Notes: a model not told the origin generated them from the sequence alone. Shown: positions 43,796 through 53,136, counted from the first letter of the stretch. The stretch is 64,000 nt of DNA from Verrucomicrobiota bacterium (GCA_003152315.1 PLZV01000003.1:124159-188158); one strand, 5' to 3'. A program made the numbers and translations.

Positions 43796-44875
43796 CTACA
43801 CCGCTGCGGCAACCAGGTCGCCGACTTCCTTCGTGCCGTAACCCATTTTGCCGGCGGCGAGGGTCTTCAACTTTTCACGGACGGTCTTGATGACGGCGGT
43901 TTCGATGGCGGCGGCGGCTTTCTTTGGCGCCTCCGCGGATTCGCGGTCGCCGAGGAAATCAAGCATCAGGCCGCCGGCGCAGATGGCGGCGAGCGGGTTG
44001 ATGACGTTTTTGCCCGTGTACTTCGGGGCGCTGCCGCCGATGGGCTCGAACATGCTGGTGCCCTGTGGATTGATGTTGCCGCCGGCGGCGATGCCCATGC
44101 CGCCCTGGATCATCGCGCCAAGGTCGGTGATGATGTCGCCGAACATGTTATCGGTGACGATCACGTCGAACCACTCGGGATTTTTCACGAACCACATCGT
44201 CGTGGCGTCCACGTGGGCGTACTCGCGCTTGATATCGGGATAATCTTTCTGGCCGATCTCGTGGAAGGCGCGTTCCCAGAGGTCGAAGGCGTAAGTGAGC
44301 ACGTTGGTCTTGCCGCAGAGCATCAGTTTCTTGTCTTTGTTGCGTTTGCGGGTGTAGTCGAAGGCGTACCTCAGGCAGCGCTCGACGCCGCGACGAGTGT
44401 TGACGCTTTCCTGGATGGCGATTTCGTTCGGAGTGCCCTTGAACACGAAGCCGCCGCTGCCGGTGTAGAGACCTTCGTTGTTCTCGCGGACGACGACGAA
44501 ATCGATTTCCTTCGGGCCCTTGTCCTTCAACGGGCAGAAGCGCTCGTCATAGAGCTTCACGGGGCGCAGGTTGATGTACTGTTCCAGCTCGAAGCGCAGG
44601 CGCAAGAGGATGCCCTTTTCCAGGATGCCGGGCTTGACGTCGGGATGGCCGATGGCGCCGAGGAGGACGACGGGGAATTTGCGCAAGTCGTCCACGGCGC
44701 TGTCCGGCAGGACTTCCTTGGTGCGCAGGTAGCGGTCGCCGCCGAAGTCAAAATGGGTGTAGTTCAGCTTCAGGTCGAATTTTTTCGACGCCACATCGAG
44801 GACCTTGATCGCCTCGCGGACGACTTCCGGCCCGGTGCCGTCGCCGCCAATGACCGCAACATCATAAGATTTCAT
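43796..44875 (-). CDS. leuB: 3-isopropylmalate dehydrogenase
   Basis: 359 residues. Family pattern: [83 protein letters not shown] and [19 protein letters not shown]. It oxidatively decarboxylates 3-isopropylmalate in leucine synthesis; a related tartrate- or homoisocitrate-specific enzyme cannot be excluded from sequence alone. No other leu genes are in the window. Confidence 0.88.
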   Translation of the reverse strand: MKSYDVAVIGGDGTGPEVVREAIKVLDVASKKFDLKLNYTHFDFGGDRYLRTKEVLPDSAVDDLRKFPVVLLGAIGHPDVKPGILEKGILLRLRFELEQYINLRPVKLYDERFCPLKDKGPKEIDFVVVRENNEGLYTGSGGFVFKGTPNEIAIQESVNTRRGVERCLRYAFDYTRKRNKDKKLMLCGKTNVLTYAFDLWERAFHEIGQKDYPDIKREYAHVDATTMWFVKNPEWFDVIVTDNMFGDIITDLGAMIQGGMGIAAGGNINPQGTSMFEPIGGSAPKYTGKNVINPLAAICAGGLMLDFLGDRESAEAPKKAAAAIETAVIKTVREKLKTLAAGKMGYGTKEVGDLVAAAV

Positions 44876-44980
44876 CGGTAACCTTTCGCGAAAAACCCGA
44901 CCGTATGGACGGGGAGGGAGATTCTAGTACGTGGCGGGAGAGTTGCAACCGAATTTTGGTGGTGACCGGGTCAACCTGCG

Positions 44981-45207
44981 GCCAACTAACTTGGTAGTGT
45001 CTTAATTTGAAATTACTGGCCATTCCGTAAAGTGGACGGCAATGGCGGCGAGAGCGGCACAGATCAGCAAAAGAATCACCGCCTGTATCCGTTGTTTTGG
45101 GGTCGCTTTTCTGATGCTTGTGACCATGATGTCCACCAATAAATTAGCCCAAAACCGCCCTTACCACAAAACAATTTCATGCTCGTTTGACGCCGCCAAC
45201 TAACTTG
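44981..45207. repeat. 13-base direct repeats flanking a 201-base segment
   Basis: The sequence GCCAACTAACTTG occurs at 44981-44993 and again at 45195-45207 in the same orientation. The enclosed 201 bases include a possible 41-codon reading frame. The flanking bases differ, so the repeats are exactly 13 long. This could be a footprint of an inserted small element, or a chance duplication. Confidence 0.5.
45002..45127 (-). CDS. Possible small membrane peptide
   Basis: A 41-residue reading frame with a basic N-terminus (MVTSIRKATPKQR) and one membrane-like stretch (AVILLLICAALAAIAV). It lies in a 652-base gap that otherwise holds no gene, between the leuB start and the PEP-CTERM gene. No clear ribosome-binding site. 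It may not be expressed. Confidence 0.3.
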   Translation of the reverse strand: MVTSIRKATPKQRIQAVILLLICAALAAIAVHFTEWPVISN

Positions 45208-45493
45208 CTTGACTCGCCCTGCAGGTGTGTGTTTTCCTAGCTTCGGAGACATTGTTTGCGAGTCGCGGTTGCAGAAGCGGAGAGGTGAGGAGTTCGGATG
45301 GAGCGAGGCGAGCATTGGTATCCCCCTTGTCGTGGGAAGTTTGGCCGGTATGACATTCCGGCCGTGTACTATTCGCGCCCACCCTTCCTGGCATTTCCAC
45401 CCGCAATTCGCTGACAAAGAGAATTTCCGACTGTCGGCGTTGTTCCTGCGAGGACAAGGCCAGCTATGAAACAGACACAAACACCAACCAACT

Positions 45494-45509
45494 GCCTGCG
45501 GAAGCAGGC
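45494..45509 (+). promoter_or_regulatory. Hairpin directly upstream of the PEP-CTERM gene ribosome site
   Basis: GCCTGC-GGAA-GCAGGC forms a six-base-pair stem closed by a GNRA-type tetraloop. It ends five bases before the AAGGAG ribosome-binding site of the gene starting at 45528. A short leader structure of this sort could affect translation or mRNA stability. Confidence 0.5.
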
Positions 45510-45527
45510 TGAAAAAGGAGTCTTGCC

Positions 45528-46247
45528 ATGAGAACATCAAAAAGGTCCGCCCGGATCGTAGCCTTCACCGCCTTGCTCGGCCTCGCCGTGGTCGCCATGC
45601 CCGGTGCGGCGTCAGCTTATGACGTCGCTGGGGATTTTTCGCTGGGCAGTAATCCCAATGGCGCCTGGAGCTATGGCTGGTCGACCACCATCGGATCGGC
45701 GTTCAATCTGGATCCCACCAATACGACGTCCGCTTACGGACAAAACGGCCTGCTCGCCTGGTTTGACGTTCCGGAAGATTTCGGCAGCGAGTCGGTTGTT
45801 TATAACAGTACGGCGAGCCCACTTTTTATCGGAGGCCATACAACCTTTCAACCGGGGCAGTTGGCTTTAAATCCTGGTCTCACCGGCCACGATGCCATTG
45901 CCCGCTGGACAGCGCCTTCGTCCGGGGTGTTTAACGTTGCGGCCACATTTTCCGGCCTCAGTACGATCGGCGATACAGCGGATGTGCACGTTCTGAAGAA
46001 TGGAACCTCGATCTTCGATTCCGCCGTGAATGGCACCCCCAGCCCGACGTCCTATTCAGGGACTCTGAACCTCACGCTGGGTGACACGATCGATTTCATT
46101 GCCGGCTTCGGAAATAACGGAAATAACCATGACGACACCACCGTCCTCTCCGCAACAGTCGTCGCCGTCCCCGAGCCGGGCACATTGGGCCTGGTGGCAA
46201 TGAGTCTCGGTTGCCTGCTCTCGGTTCGCTTCTTGAAGAGGAAATAG
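45528..46247 (+). CDS. PEP-CTERM sorting-domain protein
   Basis: 239 residues. A signal peptide (AFTALLGLAVVAMPGAASA) precedes a beta-rich domain (GAWSYGWSTTIGSAFN and similar). The C-terminal sorting signal reads VPEPGTLGLVAMSLGCLLSVRFLKRK: the PEP motif, a membrane stretch and a basic tail. Exosortase recognises this signal, so the protein is probably surface or matrix associated. No exosortase gene lies in the window. Confidence 0.9.
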   Translation: MRTSKRSARIVAFTALLGLAVVAMPGAASAYDVAGDFSLGSNPNGAWSYGWSTTIGSAFNLDPTNTTSAYGQNGLLAWFDVPEDFGSESVVYNSTASPLFIGGHTTFQPGQLALNPGLTGHDAIARWTAPSSGVFNVAATFSGLSTIGDTADVHVLKNGTSIFDSAVNGTPSPTSYSGTLNLTLGDTIDFIAGFGNNGNNHDDTTVLSATVVAVPEPGTLGLVAMSLGCLLSVRFLKRK

Positions 46248-46578
46248 TCAGAGGCCCGCCTGTGTATCGTAAAATAATAATTTTGCTGGACTTGCCGTCC
46301 GGAATGGGTATAGTCTGCTCGGTTCTTTGACAATTTGGCCCCCTCCTTTGTGGGGCCGCGTCCTCGTTCGCCAAGGTGTTTTTTTACAGGGGGAGGGGTA
46401 GTCAAAAACATGCGTTTCTGCGAAACGAAGCCAAATTGTTTTCGCTAAAATGCCGACGGAAGAGTCAGCGTATTAATGTGTTAAGTCACATTACCGAATT
46501 ATTACAAATGGCTTCGTTTTTTCTGTTGTGACGGGGGAATGAACGACGGAAACGACGCACGACAGAGATCCCTCGACA

Positions 46579-46618
46579 AGTCCCGCAATCCTGCGGGATC
46601 CCGTCGTATGACGGGACT
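46579..46618. repeat. Cloverleaf-like nested inverted repeats
   Basis: Two adjacent small hairpins, CCCGC-aatcct-GCGGG and CCCGTC-gtat-GACGGG, are bracketed by an outer pair AGTCCCG (46579) and CGGGACT (ending 46618). Outer and inner arms share bases and could compete. No T-tract follows, so this is not a standard terminator. Confidence 0.55.
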
Positions 46619-46680
46619 CGGGGTGACAGCTATGGACGAAGGGGACCGCGCCCGACGTGCGCGGCTACAACGGATCGGAA

Positions 46681-46699
46681 AACAGGCGAGACGCCTGTT
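46681..46699. repeat. 8-3-8 hairpin
   Basis: AACAGGCG-AGA-CGCCTGTT is a perfect inverted repeat in the intergenic region, about 60 bases before the stop codon of the convergent GH28 gene. No T-run follows, so its role as terminator is doubtful. Confidence 0.55.
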
Positions 46700-46759
46700 C
46701 AACGGGAAACGGGCGGGAGCCTACTTCGCGAGGACGCTACGAAGGCCAGGCTGCCCGTT

Positions 46760-48076
46760 CTACTTCGGAGGGAGTTCGGTCCAGTTCAGGCGGCGGATGT
46801 TTTCGGAGTGGTCTTCTACGAAGAGATTGGTTTGGGCGGTTAGCTTGACGTTTTTGAAGGTGATGTTTTTGGCGTAGGTGCAGGTGACGCCGTTGGTGCC
46901 GGAGAGGTCGAGGTCGGTGAGGGTGACGTTTTGGATGGGGCATTCCTCGAGGCCTTCGATGACGCAGCAGTTGCGGGAGTCGCGGGCGGTGACGTGGTCG
47001 ACGTGAATGTCGCGGAAGAGGGGAGTGCGGTCGGAGAGTGGTTCGACCGGAGTTTTGGTGTAGCGCAGAGAGAAGATGATGGCGTTGCGAACATTATGAA
47101 GGCGGAAGTGAGAGGCGACGATGTCCTCGACGATGCCGCCGCGGCCGCGGGTGCTTTTGATGCGGATGCCGTTGTCAGTGCCGTCGCCGTCGCAGTCGAG
47201 GAAGCGGACGTGGCGGACGCTGCCGGATTCTTCGCTGCCGATGGCGCAGACGCTGTGGGCGTGGGCGACGTGGCAGCGGAGATAGGTGACGTACTCGGTG
47301 GGGCGATTCATTTTGCGGCCTTCTTCGTCGCGGCCGGATTTGATGCCGAAAGCGTCATCGCCAACGTCGGCGTAGCAGTCGTGGACGAGGACGTGGCGGC
47401 AGGAATCGGTGTTGAGGGCGTCGGTGTTGGGAGAATCGGGCGGATTGATGATGCGGCAGTCGCCGACGTCGATGTGCTCGCTGTAGAGGAGGTGGACGGC
47501 CCAGAAGGGGGAGTTGATGAAGGTGGGACCGTCGATGCGGACGTCGGTGCAGTCTTTGATTTGCAGGAGCATGGGGCGGCGGCGAATGGGGCGGTTGGGG
47601 CGGGCGTTGCCGTGCTCGGCCATGTCCATGGTGGCCCACCAGGCGGCGCCCTGGCCGTCGAAGGTGCCGGGGCCGGTGATGGCGATGTGATGGAGGCCGT
47701 TGGCGAAGATGAGGGGATGCGGGCCGTTTTCGGTGAGGCCTTCCCAGCGCGAGGTGATGTCGGGGTATTTCGCGCGGTCGGTTTCGAAGAGGACGACGGC
47801 GTTGCTGTCGACCTGGAGAGTCATGTTATCGACCATGTCGATGGGGCCGGTGAGGAATTTACCCGCAGGAACGCGGACGGTGCCGCCGCCGGCTTGATGG
47901 CAAGCGGCGATGGCCTGGCGGAAAGCGTCGGCGCTGGAGATTTGCGGATTGTCGACCGCGCCATAGGCGGTGATGTCGAAGACGGGGACGGAAGAAGCGG
48001 TGCGTGTGCTTTTATCAGTGGCGCAACTGATGAGGAGAGAGCCGAGGAACAGAAGTGAGATGATGCGTTTTAGCAT
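46760..48076 (-). CDS. Lipoprotein GH28-family polygalacturonase-like enzyme
   Basis: 438 residues with a lipobox signal peptide (LLFLGSLLISC). The GH28 beta-helix begins at FDITAYGAVDNPQISSADAF. Catalytic-region motifs: NTDALNTDSC (NTD), ADVGDDAFGIKSG (DD), and GIRIKS (RIK). The canonical histidine motif GHG is replaced by HAHSVCAIGSE. The gene has higher GC and stronger third-position bias than the GH28 genes at 11.9 and 55 kb. It follows a Gfo/Idh/MocA oxidoreductase by 25 bases, so they form one unit. Confidence 0.87.
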   Translation of the reverse strand: MLKRIISLLFLGSLLISCATDKSTRTASSVPVFDITAYGAVDNPQISSADAFRQAIAACHQAGGGTVRVPAGKFLTGPIDMVDNMTLQVDSNAVVLFETDRAKYPDITSRWEGLTENGPHPLIFANGLHHIAITGPGTFDGQGAAWWATMDMAEHGNARPNRPIRRRPMLLQIKDCTDVRIDGPTFINSPFWAVHLLYSEHIDVGDCRIINPPDSPNTDALNTDSCRHVLVHDCYADVGDDAFGIKSGRDEEGRKMNRPTEYVTYLRCHVAHAHSVCAIGSEESGSVRHVRFLDCDGDGTDNGIRIKSTRGRGGIVEDIVASHFRLHNVRNAIIFSLRYTKTPVEPLSDRTPLFRDIHVDHVTARDSRNCCVIEGLEECPIQNVTLTDLDLSGTNGVTCTYAKNITFKNVKLTAQTNLFVEDHSENIRRLNWTELPPK

Positions 48077-48101
48077 GGTTGGCTCCTTATATATGAGGCG
48101 G

Positions 48102-49298
48102 TCAGTCGAACAGAACGCGAGTGCCTGTTTCGGCGGAGAGATAGGCCGCGTAAATCACGTTGACGCATTCGACAGCGAGGTCGATGCCGGAGCGCGGTTC
48201 GCGGCCTTCGTGGATCGCGCTGACGAAATCCGCGATCTCCTGGGAGAATCCACGGAACCAATCTTCGTCGCAGCTCGGGCGATTCCAGCCGGCTTTCGTC
48301 TCGAGTTTTTCCGTGAAGTATTCGTCGTGAAAGACGGAGGGATCGGGCGCGTAGGTTTCGATGGCGTCGTTGGAGGTCATATTCGCTTTGATCACGCCAT
48401 CGGTCATGAAGGCGGTGACGCGCGTGTTCAAGCCGCCGAGGCCGACGTCGCTGACGATCACGGTGGCGCGCGAACCATCCTCAAAAGCGATGATGAGGTT
48501 GGCCCAATTCTCCACGTCGACGGGATTGGCGCTAATCCATTGGTTCGCGCCGGCGTCGCGGGCACGGGTGGAAGCGCTGCTATGAATCAAGTTGGCGGTG
48601 TCCGCGAGCACAAAGACGGGTCGAATGCCTTTGCCGAGCCGCAACTGACCCTCCCATTGTTTCAGGTGCAGACAAGCACCGACGGAATGCACACCCATGC
48701 GCAGCAACGCGCCGCCGCCAGTGGACTTCCACTCACGCGAGAAGACCGAGTTGGAACCGGAGTGGTTTTCCTCGGCGCGCAGTTCGAGGATCGAGCCTTT
48801 GGAGGCGGCGATCAGGCGACGCATTTTTTCGATCGGCGGCGCGTAAATCCAGTTTTCCGCATAGCAGAATTTTACGCCATTGCGGCGCACGGCTTCGCGC
48901 ACCGCGGCGGCATTGCTTCGCGCGCCTTCGCGCATGCGGGCCCGCGGCACGCGTGTTCCGATTGGCTCGGGATCACCGGCGACCCCGAAATAGCCGGTGA
49001 GCGGCTTCTCCATGATGATGTGCTTGCCGGCGTTGGCCGCGCGGATGGCGAACTCATGGTGCAAGGCAGGTGGGGTGCAGATGTCTATTACGTCGATGTC
49101 CTTCCGGGCGAGCAGCGAATCGTAGTTGTCGGTGACGAAGGCAATTTGCGCTTCTTGTGCGAACGCGGCAGCGCTTTCTGTGGTGCGAGAGCAGACGCCA
49201 CGCAGTTCCACGAGTTCGCGGAGCAGTTTGGCGTAATTGGCGAGATGCATCCGCGCCCCGTAGCGCGCGCCGACGATGCCGATACCGAGAGTCTTCAT
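48102..49298 (-). CDS. Gfo/Idh/MocA-family oxidoreductase
   Basis: 398 residues. N-terminal Rossmann fold (IGIVGARYGARMHLANYAKLL) and the family motif EKPLTGYFG (K for catalysis) after IDVIDICTPPALHHEFAIRAANAGKHIIMEKPL. The C-terminal alpha/beta domain includes GGALLRMGVHSVGACLHL. It is longer than the similar enzyme at 56.3 kb. Cotranscribed with the downstream GH28 gene; probably oxidises or reduces a sugar or sugar acid. Confidence 0.9.
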   Translation of the reverse strand: MKTLGIGIVGARYGARMHLANYAKLLRELVELRGVCSRTTESAAAFAQEAQIAFVTDNYDSLLARKDIDVIDICTPPALHHEFAIRAANAGKHIIMEKPLTGYFGVAGDPEPIGTRVPRARMREGARSNAAAVREAVRRNGVKFCYAENWIYAPPIEKMRRLIAASKGSILELRAEENHSGSNSVFSREWKSTGGGALLRMGVHSVGACLHLKQWEGQLRLGKGIRPVFVLADTANLIHSSASTRARDAGANQWISANPVDVENWANLIIAFEDGSRATVIVSDVGLGGLNTRVTAFMTDGVIKANMTSNDAIETYAPDPSVFHDEYFTEKLETKAGWNRPSCDEDWFRGFSQEIADFVSAIHEGREPRSGIDLAVECVNVIYAAYLSAETGTRVLFD

Positions 49299-49361
49299 CT
49301 AGTATTTCTCATGGGATGTGGCGGCCATTGTATCCCGTCTCACATCGACGACAAGCCGATA

Positions 49362-51710
49362 TCAGGCAAGGCGGCTCTTTCGCGCGTAGCAGCCGGTTCC
49401 GAGCGCGAAGGCGAGCAGCGACACGAGGGTGATCCATTTCCCTTTTTGATAAGCGGCGGGCAGGTATTCGAGTTGGATGCGGTGATGACCGGCGGAGAGC
49501 GGGACGGCTTGCAGCGTGTAATTTGCCGGCAAGACCTGGTAGGCGCGTTGCGCGCTGCCTTCCAGCGGTTGGGCGCGCCAGCCATTGCTGTACGCGTCCG
49601 TGATCAAGAGGATGGCGGGGTGAGGCAGATCGGCTTCCACGGTCAATTGACCGGCGGAAGAATCAACGATGCTGGCGGTTCCTTTCTCGGCGAAGGGGGT
49701 TGGCGCGGGAGTGGGTTCGGTTTCGAGGATGACTTGCTGTTGCGGGTCGAAGGTCGGGGAGGTCATCGCCTGAAAGATCGCGTCGCGTCCATGGATGACG
49801 CGGCATTCCTGAAGCAACTGGAGCCGGGGCATGAACGACTTCGCCGTGAGAATGCGATCACCGTCCTTGTCGGAGATGAAGGCGTAACGCCAGCGCAACA
49901 TTGCATGCAGCGGATGGAACTGCGACATGTCGACGTAGAGCGTCACGCCGTCGGGAGATTGCCCCTGGGTGAAGGCCATGAACTCGGCATAGCGTTTGAG
50001 CGTGGAAGGCGAATAGCCCCAGACATCTTCTTTGCCCAGCCACATGGCCATGTTCGGGGTGCGCTGGTAGAAGATTCGATAATCACCCGGATGTTTATCG
50101 AGGAAGGCATGCAGATTGGGAGATTGGGTGTCGGGCAATTCGAAAGTTGTTCGTGTCGTTCGAGCAAAGGCGAAGATCTCCGCGATGGCCATGAAGGCGA
50201 GGGCGTAAGTCGCCCTGCGGGAGGTCCCGGCCAGAAAGAACAAGCCGCTCACGACGAGGAATTCGGCCGCAGCCACGAACAGGCAATGCGAGGCAAGTGC
50301 CCCGGCTTTCTTGACGGACGCGGCATCCGAGTAGACTGCAGCCGGCGGATAGGCTTCTTGCGTGGCGTAGATCGACTGCATCGCATGCGTCCACCAGGTG
50401 GCAGGTTCAGAAGAACGCGCGGCCGAGCGGATTTCCCGCGCCGCACTTCCGACAATGACGCTGGTGACCAAGAGACCCAGCGCCCACCATCTATTCTCTC
50501 GTGGACTTTTCAGCAGATGATCCAGGCCGGTTCCCGCGAGCATCGCCATGAGCAGAGAGGCGTGGATGATGAATTTGGCGTTGCCCCGCAAGTGGTCGAA
50601 GCCCGGCAGCCACCGATAGAGAATGCGGAACAGGGGGGTATTCGAGCCGAAAGCCAGCACCAGGAGGATAATCGTGAGGGGAACCAGCGCACGTCGAAAT
50701 TCGCGCTGGCCGCATATGGCGCCATAGACCGCCAGCGACAAGCCACTGATGCCGATGAACAGGCACATCTCCCACAGGTACCAACGTCCCCAGTAGGGGA
50801 GGGTGACCATGTCGCCGAAGAATCCTGGCGCCAGAAGCGTGAGCAGGTTTTCCGGTGCGAAGGAGACCATCGAGGCGAACTCATAGCTGACGCCGCCGCC
50901 ACGGACACTTTCGGAGCCGGCTTGAAGGCTTATCAGCAATTGGATGGCACCGAGGGCAACCGCCCCGACATACATAGCGAGCAAGCCCAGGAGGATTTTT
51001 GAGCGCTGCGGGGTTTTCAGCAACTGAAATGCGGTTAAAAGTCCCGCAACGAGGGCGGTGTAAAACCACCCTTGCAAATCCCCGACGAATAGCTGCATGG
51101 CGACGGCGGCCATTCCCAGGAGAATCCAGCCGAGCTTTCGCGTGCGAATCCATTCGTCAACCGACGCGAGCACCAGTGGCATCCAGGCGAGTCCGTAGAG
51201 CAGCATCAGGTGGCCGGCATACACATGAAAAAAGTAGGCGCCCGAGAACATGAACAACGCGGCCGAAGTAATTCCCGCCAGGGGATGCAGTCCGCGACGC
51301 AACGCCCACACGTATGTGAACAAGCCCGCGAGGAATACGTGAAACGCGATGCCGAGGTTGATCGAGCGCGGCAAGGCCAGCACGAGATCCAGCCAGTTCG
51401 GCGGATACAATACGCCGCCCACGCCCCAACCCAGGAACGGCTGACCGCAAAACACATACGGATTCCATAGGGGCACATGACCCTGACGGAGTTGCTCTGC
51501 GGCGAAGGGGCACCAGTAGGCATAGATGTTGGCGATATCGGTCGTTGCGCTCGAAAGCATGATGGGCTTGGTCGTAAACAGCACATCGCCAAACATGCCG
51601 AGGGTCAAGAGCAGCAAGGAGGCTGCTCCGATCCAGAAGTGGATCGTGCGATCTGACTTTTCTGACGAGGAGGGACTCAAAACGGTTCCACCAGTTGTTC
51701 TCCTCTCCAT
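49362..51710 (-). CDS. YfhO-family multi-pass membrane protein
   Basis: 782 residues from the ATG at 51710; the longer frame upstream is not convincing. About a dozen transmembrane segments begin with FWIGAASLLLLTLGMFGDVL. The loop YAYWCPFAAEQLRQGHVPLWNPYVFCGQP and GWGVGGVLYPPNWL are typical of YfhO-like proteins with a GT-C glycosyltransferase-type fold. A C-terminal beta-rich soluble domain ends with DAYSNGWRAQPLEGS and HHRIQLEYLPAAYQKG. Role unknown here; related proteins are linked to lipid-sugar transfer. It begins upstream of the oxidoreductase-GH28 pair and is divergent from the MFS gene. Confidence 0.82.
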   Translation of the reverse strand: MERRTTGGTVLSPSSSEKSDRTIHFWIGAASLLLLTLGMFGDVLFTTKPIMLSSATTDIANIYAYWCPFAAEQLRQGHVPLWNPYVFCGQPFLGWGVGGVLYPPNWLDLVLALPRSINLGIAFHVFLAGLFTYVWALRRGLHPLAGITSAALFMFSGAYFFHVYAGHLMLLYGLAWMPLVLASVDEWIRTRKLGWILLGMAAVAMQLFVGDLQGWFYTALVAGLLTAFQLLKTPQRSKILLGLLAMYVGAVALGAIQLLISLQAGSESVRGGGVSYEFASMVSFAPENLLTLLAPGFFGDMVTLPYWGRWYLWEMCLFIGISGLSLAVYGAICGQREFRRALVPLTIILLVLAFGSNTPLFRILYRWLPGFDHLRGNAKFIIHASLLMAMLAGTGLDHLLKSPRENRWWALGLLVTSVIVGSAAREIRSAARSSEPATWWTHAMQSIYATQEAYPPAAVYSDAASVKKAGALASHCLFVAAAEFLVVSGLFFLAGTSRRATYALAFMAIAEIFAFARTTRTTFELPDTQSPNLHAFLDKHPGDYRIFYQRTPNMAMWLGKEDVWGYSPSTLKRYAEFMAFTQGQSPDGVTLYVDMSQFHPLHAMLRWRYAFISDKDGDRILTAKSFMPRLQLLQECRVIHGRDAIFQAMTSPTFDPQQQVILETEPTPAPTPFAEKGTASIVDSSAGQLTVEADLPHPAILLITDAYSNGWRAQPLEGSAQRAYQVLPANYTLQAVPLSAGHHRIQLEYLPAAYQKGKWITLVSLLAFALGTGCYARKSRLA

Positions 51711-51821
51711 AACTGAACTGTCCGATAATTGCCAACTCTTGTTGCCTGCGTCGCGCCCAGCATGTGCACGGCAGCGCATGAATGACTTGCGGTTGCGCTG
51801 CGGGAGTCTTAAACAAACACC

Positions 51822-53063
51822 ATGACTTCCCTCCAAGAACCAGCGAATTCGCGTCGCGCGCGTCTGGTCGGGTTTCTCGGTTTGCGGCGCAGCCTGGTGG
51901 GATTGCTGAGCATGGTGGTGCTTGTGGGGATGGGCGAGCACATGGCCGAACAGTTCCTGCCGCTCTATTTGCTCACACTTGGCGGCGGTTTCATTTCGGT
52001 GGGATTCCTCAACGGCATGGACAACTTGCTCGGTGCGCTTTACTCGTTTCCGGGCGGTTATCTCTCCGACCGATTCGGCACGAAGCGCGCGCTGCTGGTG
52101 TTCAACATTGCGTCGATGATCGGCTTCGTCATCGTGATCCTGGTCCCCACGTGGCCGGCGGTATTGGGTGGCGCGGCGCTATTCCTTTCGTGGACTGCGA
52201 TATCCTTGCCGGCGACGATGAGTCTCATGGCCCGGGTGTTGCCGAAGAACAAGCGAACGATGGGCGTGTCGTTGCACTCGCTCGTGAGGCGATTCCCGAT
52301 GGCGATTGGGCCGATTGTCGGCGGAGCTTTTATCAACGCTTGGGGAGTCGAGCGGGGAGTGCGACTGGCTTTCATCGGGGCGCTGGCGATGGCGATGATT
52401 GCGGTGGTGTTGCAGCAGACGTTGATTGAGGATGACTCGACGACTAATAAAAAGGAGGCCGAACCCAATCCGGTGCGCATGTGGCAATACGTGAGCGCCG
52501 ACCTGAAGCAATTGTTGGTCGCCGACATCCTCGTGCGCTTTTGTGAGCAAATCCCTTATGCCTTTGTTGTCGTGTGGGCCGTGGGCACGGTGAAAGAACC
52601 TGGACCCGTCACCGCACTGCAATTCGGTGTGTTGCGTGCGGTCGAAATGGCGACGGCGGTGGCCATCTATTTACCCGTCGCTTACTTTGCTGATCGCAGC
52701 CAGAAGAAACCGTTTGTGGTGATGACCTTCGTATTTTTTACACTTTTCCCCCTGCTGCTGTTGTACTCCAAATCTTTCGAGATGCTGCTGGTGGCGTTTG
52801 TCCTGCGCGGGCTGAAGGAATTTGGCGAGCCGACGCGCAAGGCACTAATCATGGATCTCGCGCCTGAAAACCGGAAGGCGGGCGTGTTTGGCCTCTACTA
52901 CCTGATTCGCGACGTGATCGTGTCCATCGCTGCGTTCGGTGGCGCATTTCTATGGCAGATCAATCCACGCGTGAATCTGCTCGTAGCGTTTACATTTGGC
53001 GCACTCGGCACTATTTGGTTTGCTCTACGCGGACGCGATCTCGGGCGATCCAATCTTAAGTGA
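51822..53063 (+). CDS. MFS-family transporter
   Basis: 413 residues with about 12 hydrophobic segments. The cytoplasmic loop motif between helices 2 and 3 is GGYLSDRFGTKRALLV, the classical MFS signature. Further segments include LGGGFISVGFLNGMDNL and IRDVIVSIAAFGGAFLW. Substrate unknown. It is divergent from the YfhO gene. Confidence 0.88.
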   Translation: MTSLQEPANSRRARLVGFLGLRRSLVGLLSMVVLVGMGEHMAEQFLPLYLLTLGGGFISVGFLNGMDNLLGALYSFPGGYLSDRFGTKRALLVFNIASMIGFVIVILVPTWPAVLGGAALFLSWTAISLPATMSLMARVLPKNKRTMGVSLHSLVRRFPMAIGPIVGGAFINAWGVERGVRLAFIGALAMAMIAVVLQQTLIEDDSTTNKKEAEPNPVRMWQYVSADLKQLLVADILVRFCEQIPYAFVVVWAVGTVKEPGPVTALQFGVLRAVEMATAVAIYLPVAYFADRSQKKPFVVMTFVFFTLFPLLLLYSKSFEMLLVAFVLRGLKEFGEPTRKALIMDLAPENRKAGVFGLYYLIRDVIVSIAAFGGAFLWQINPRVNLLVAFTFGALGTIWFALRGRDLGRSNLK

Positions 53064-53136
53064 CGCGCCCATGTAGCCACTAGGCGCGGTTCAGATTTTT
53101 CTTTCACCGCGTTCGCGATTGCGGGAATACTTCATT

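Larger units (their letters stand above)
44876..45527. other. Intergenic region between leuB and the PEP-CTERM gene
   Basis: This 652-base stretch holds the putative small peptide, the pair of 13-base direct repeats, and a hairpin before the PEP-CTERM start. Other reading frames here are short and lack recognisable domains. I found no clear sigma-54 promoter, which is often linked to PEP-CTERM genes in Proteobacteria; one weak TGG-TTG match at 45316-45330 is not convincing. Confidence 0.5.
46248..46759. other. Hairpin-rich intergenic region after the PEP-CTERM gene
   Basis: No gene is visible in these 512 bases. Several inverted repeats occur: CGTTTC-tgc-GAAACG at 46413-46427, followed by the same GAAACGARGCCAA sequence that recurs near the right end of the window; a cloverleaf-like block at 46579-46618; and an 8-3-8 hairpin at 46681-46699. 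The pattern looks like REP-type intergenic sequence or a decayed mobile element. Confidence 0.55.

Noticed and set aside
43772-44881. A 369-codon plus-strand frame across leuB
   Set aside because: Exact shadow of leuB, whose minus-strand product is clearly conserved.
45316-45331. Sigma-54-like TGG-TTG element upstream of the PEP-CTERM gene
   Set aside because: The conserved -12 GC is missing and the site is about 200 bases from the start codon.
46931-48058. A 375-codon plus-strand frame rich in Val, Asp, Gly and Ala
   Set aside because: Mirror of the very GC-biased GH28 gene on the minus strand; low-complexity translation with no domain.
47970-51002. A 1010-codon open frame on the plus strand
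   Set aside because: It is antisense to the oxidoreductase and YfhO genes, lacks any recognisable domain, and its composition follows from the strong third-position GC bias of those genes.
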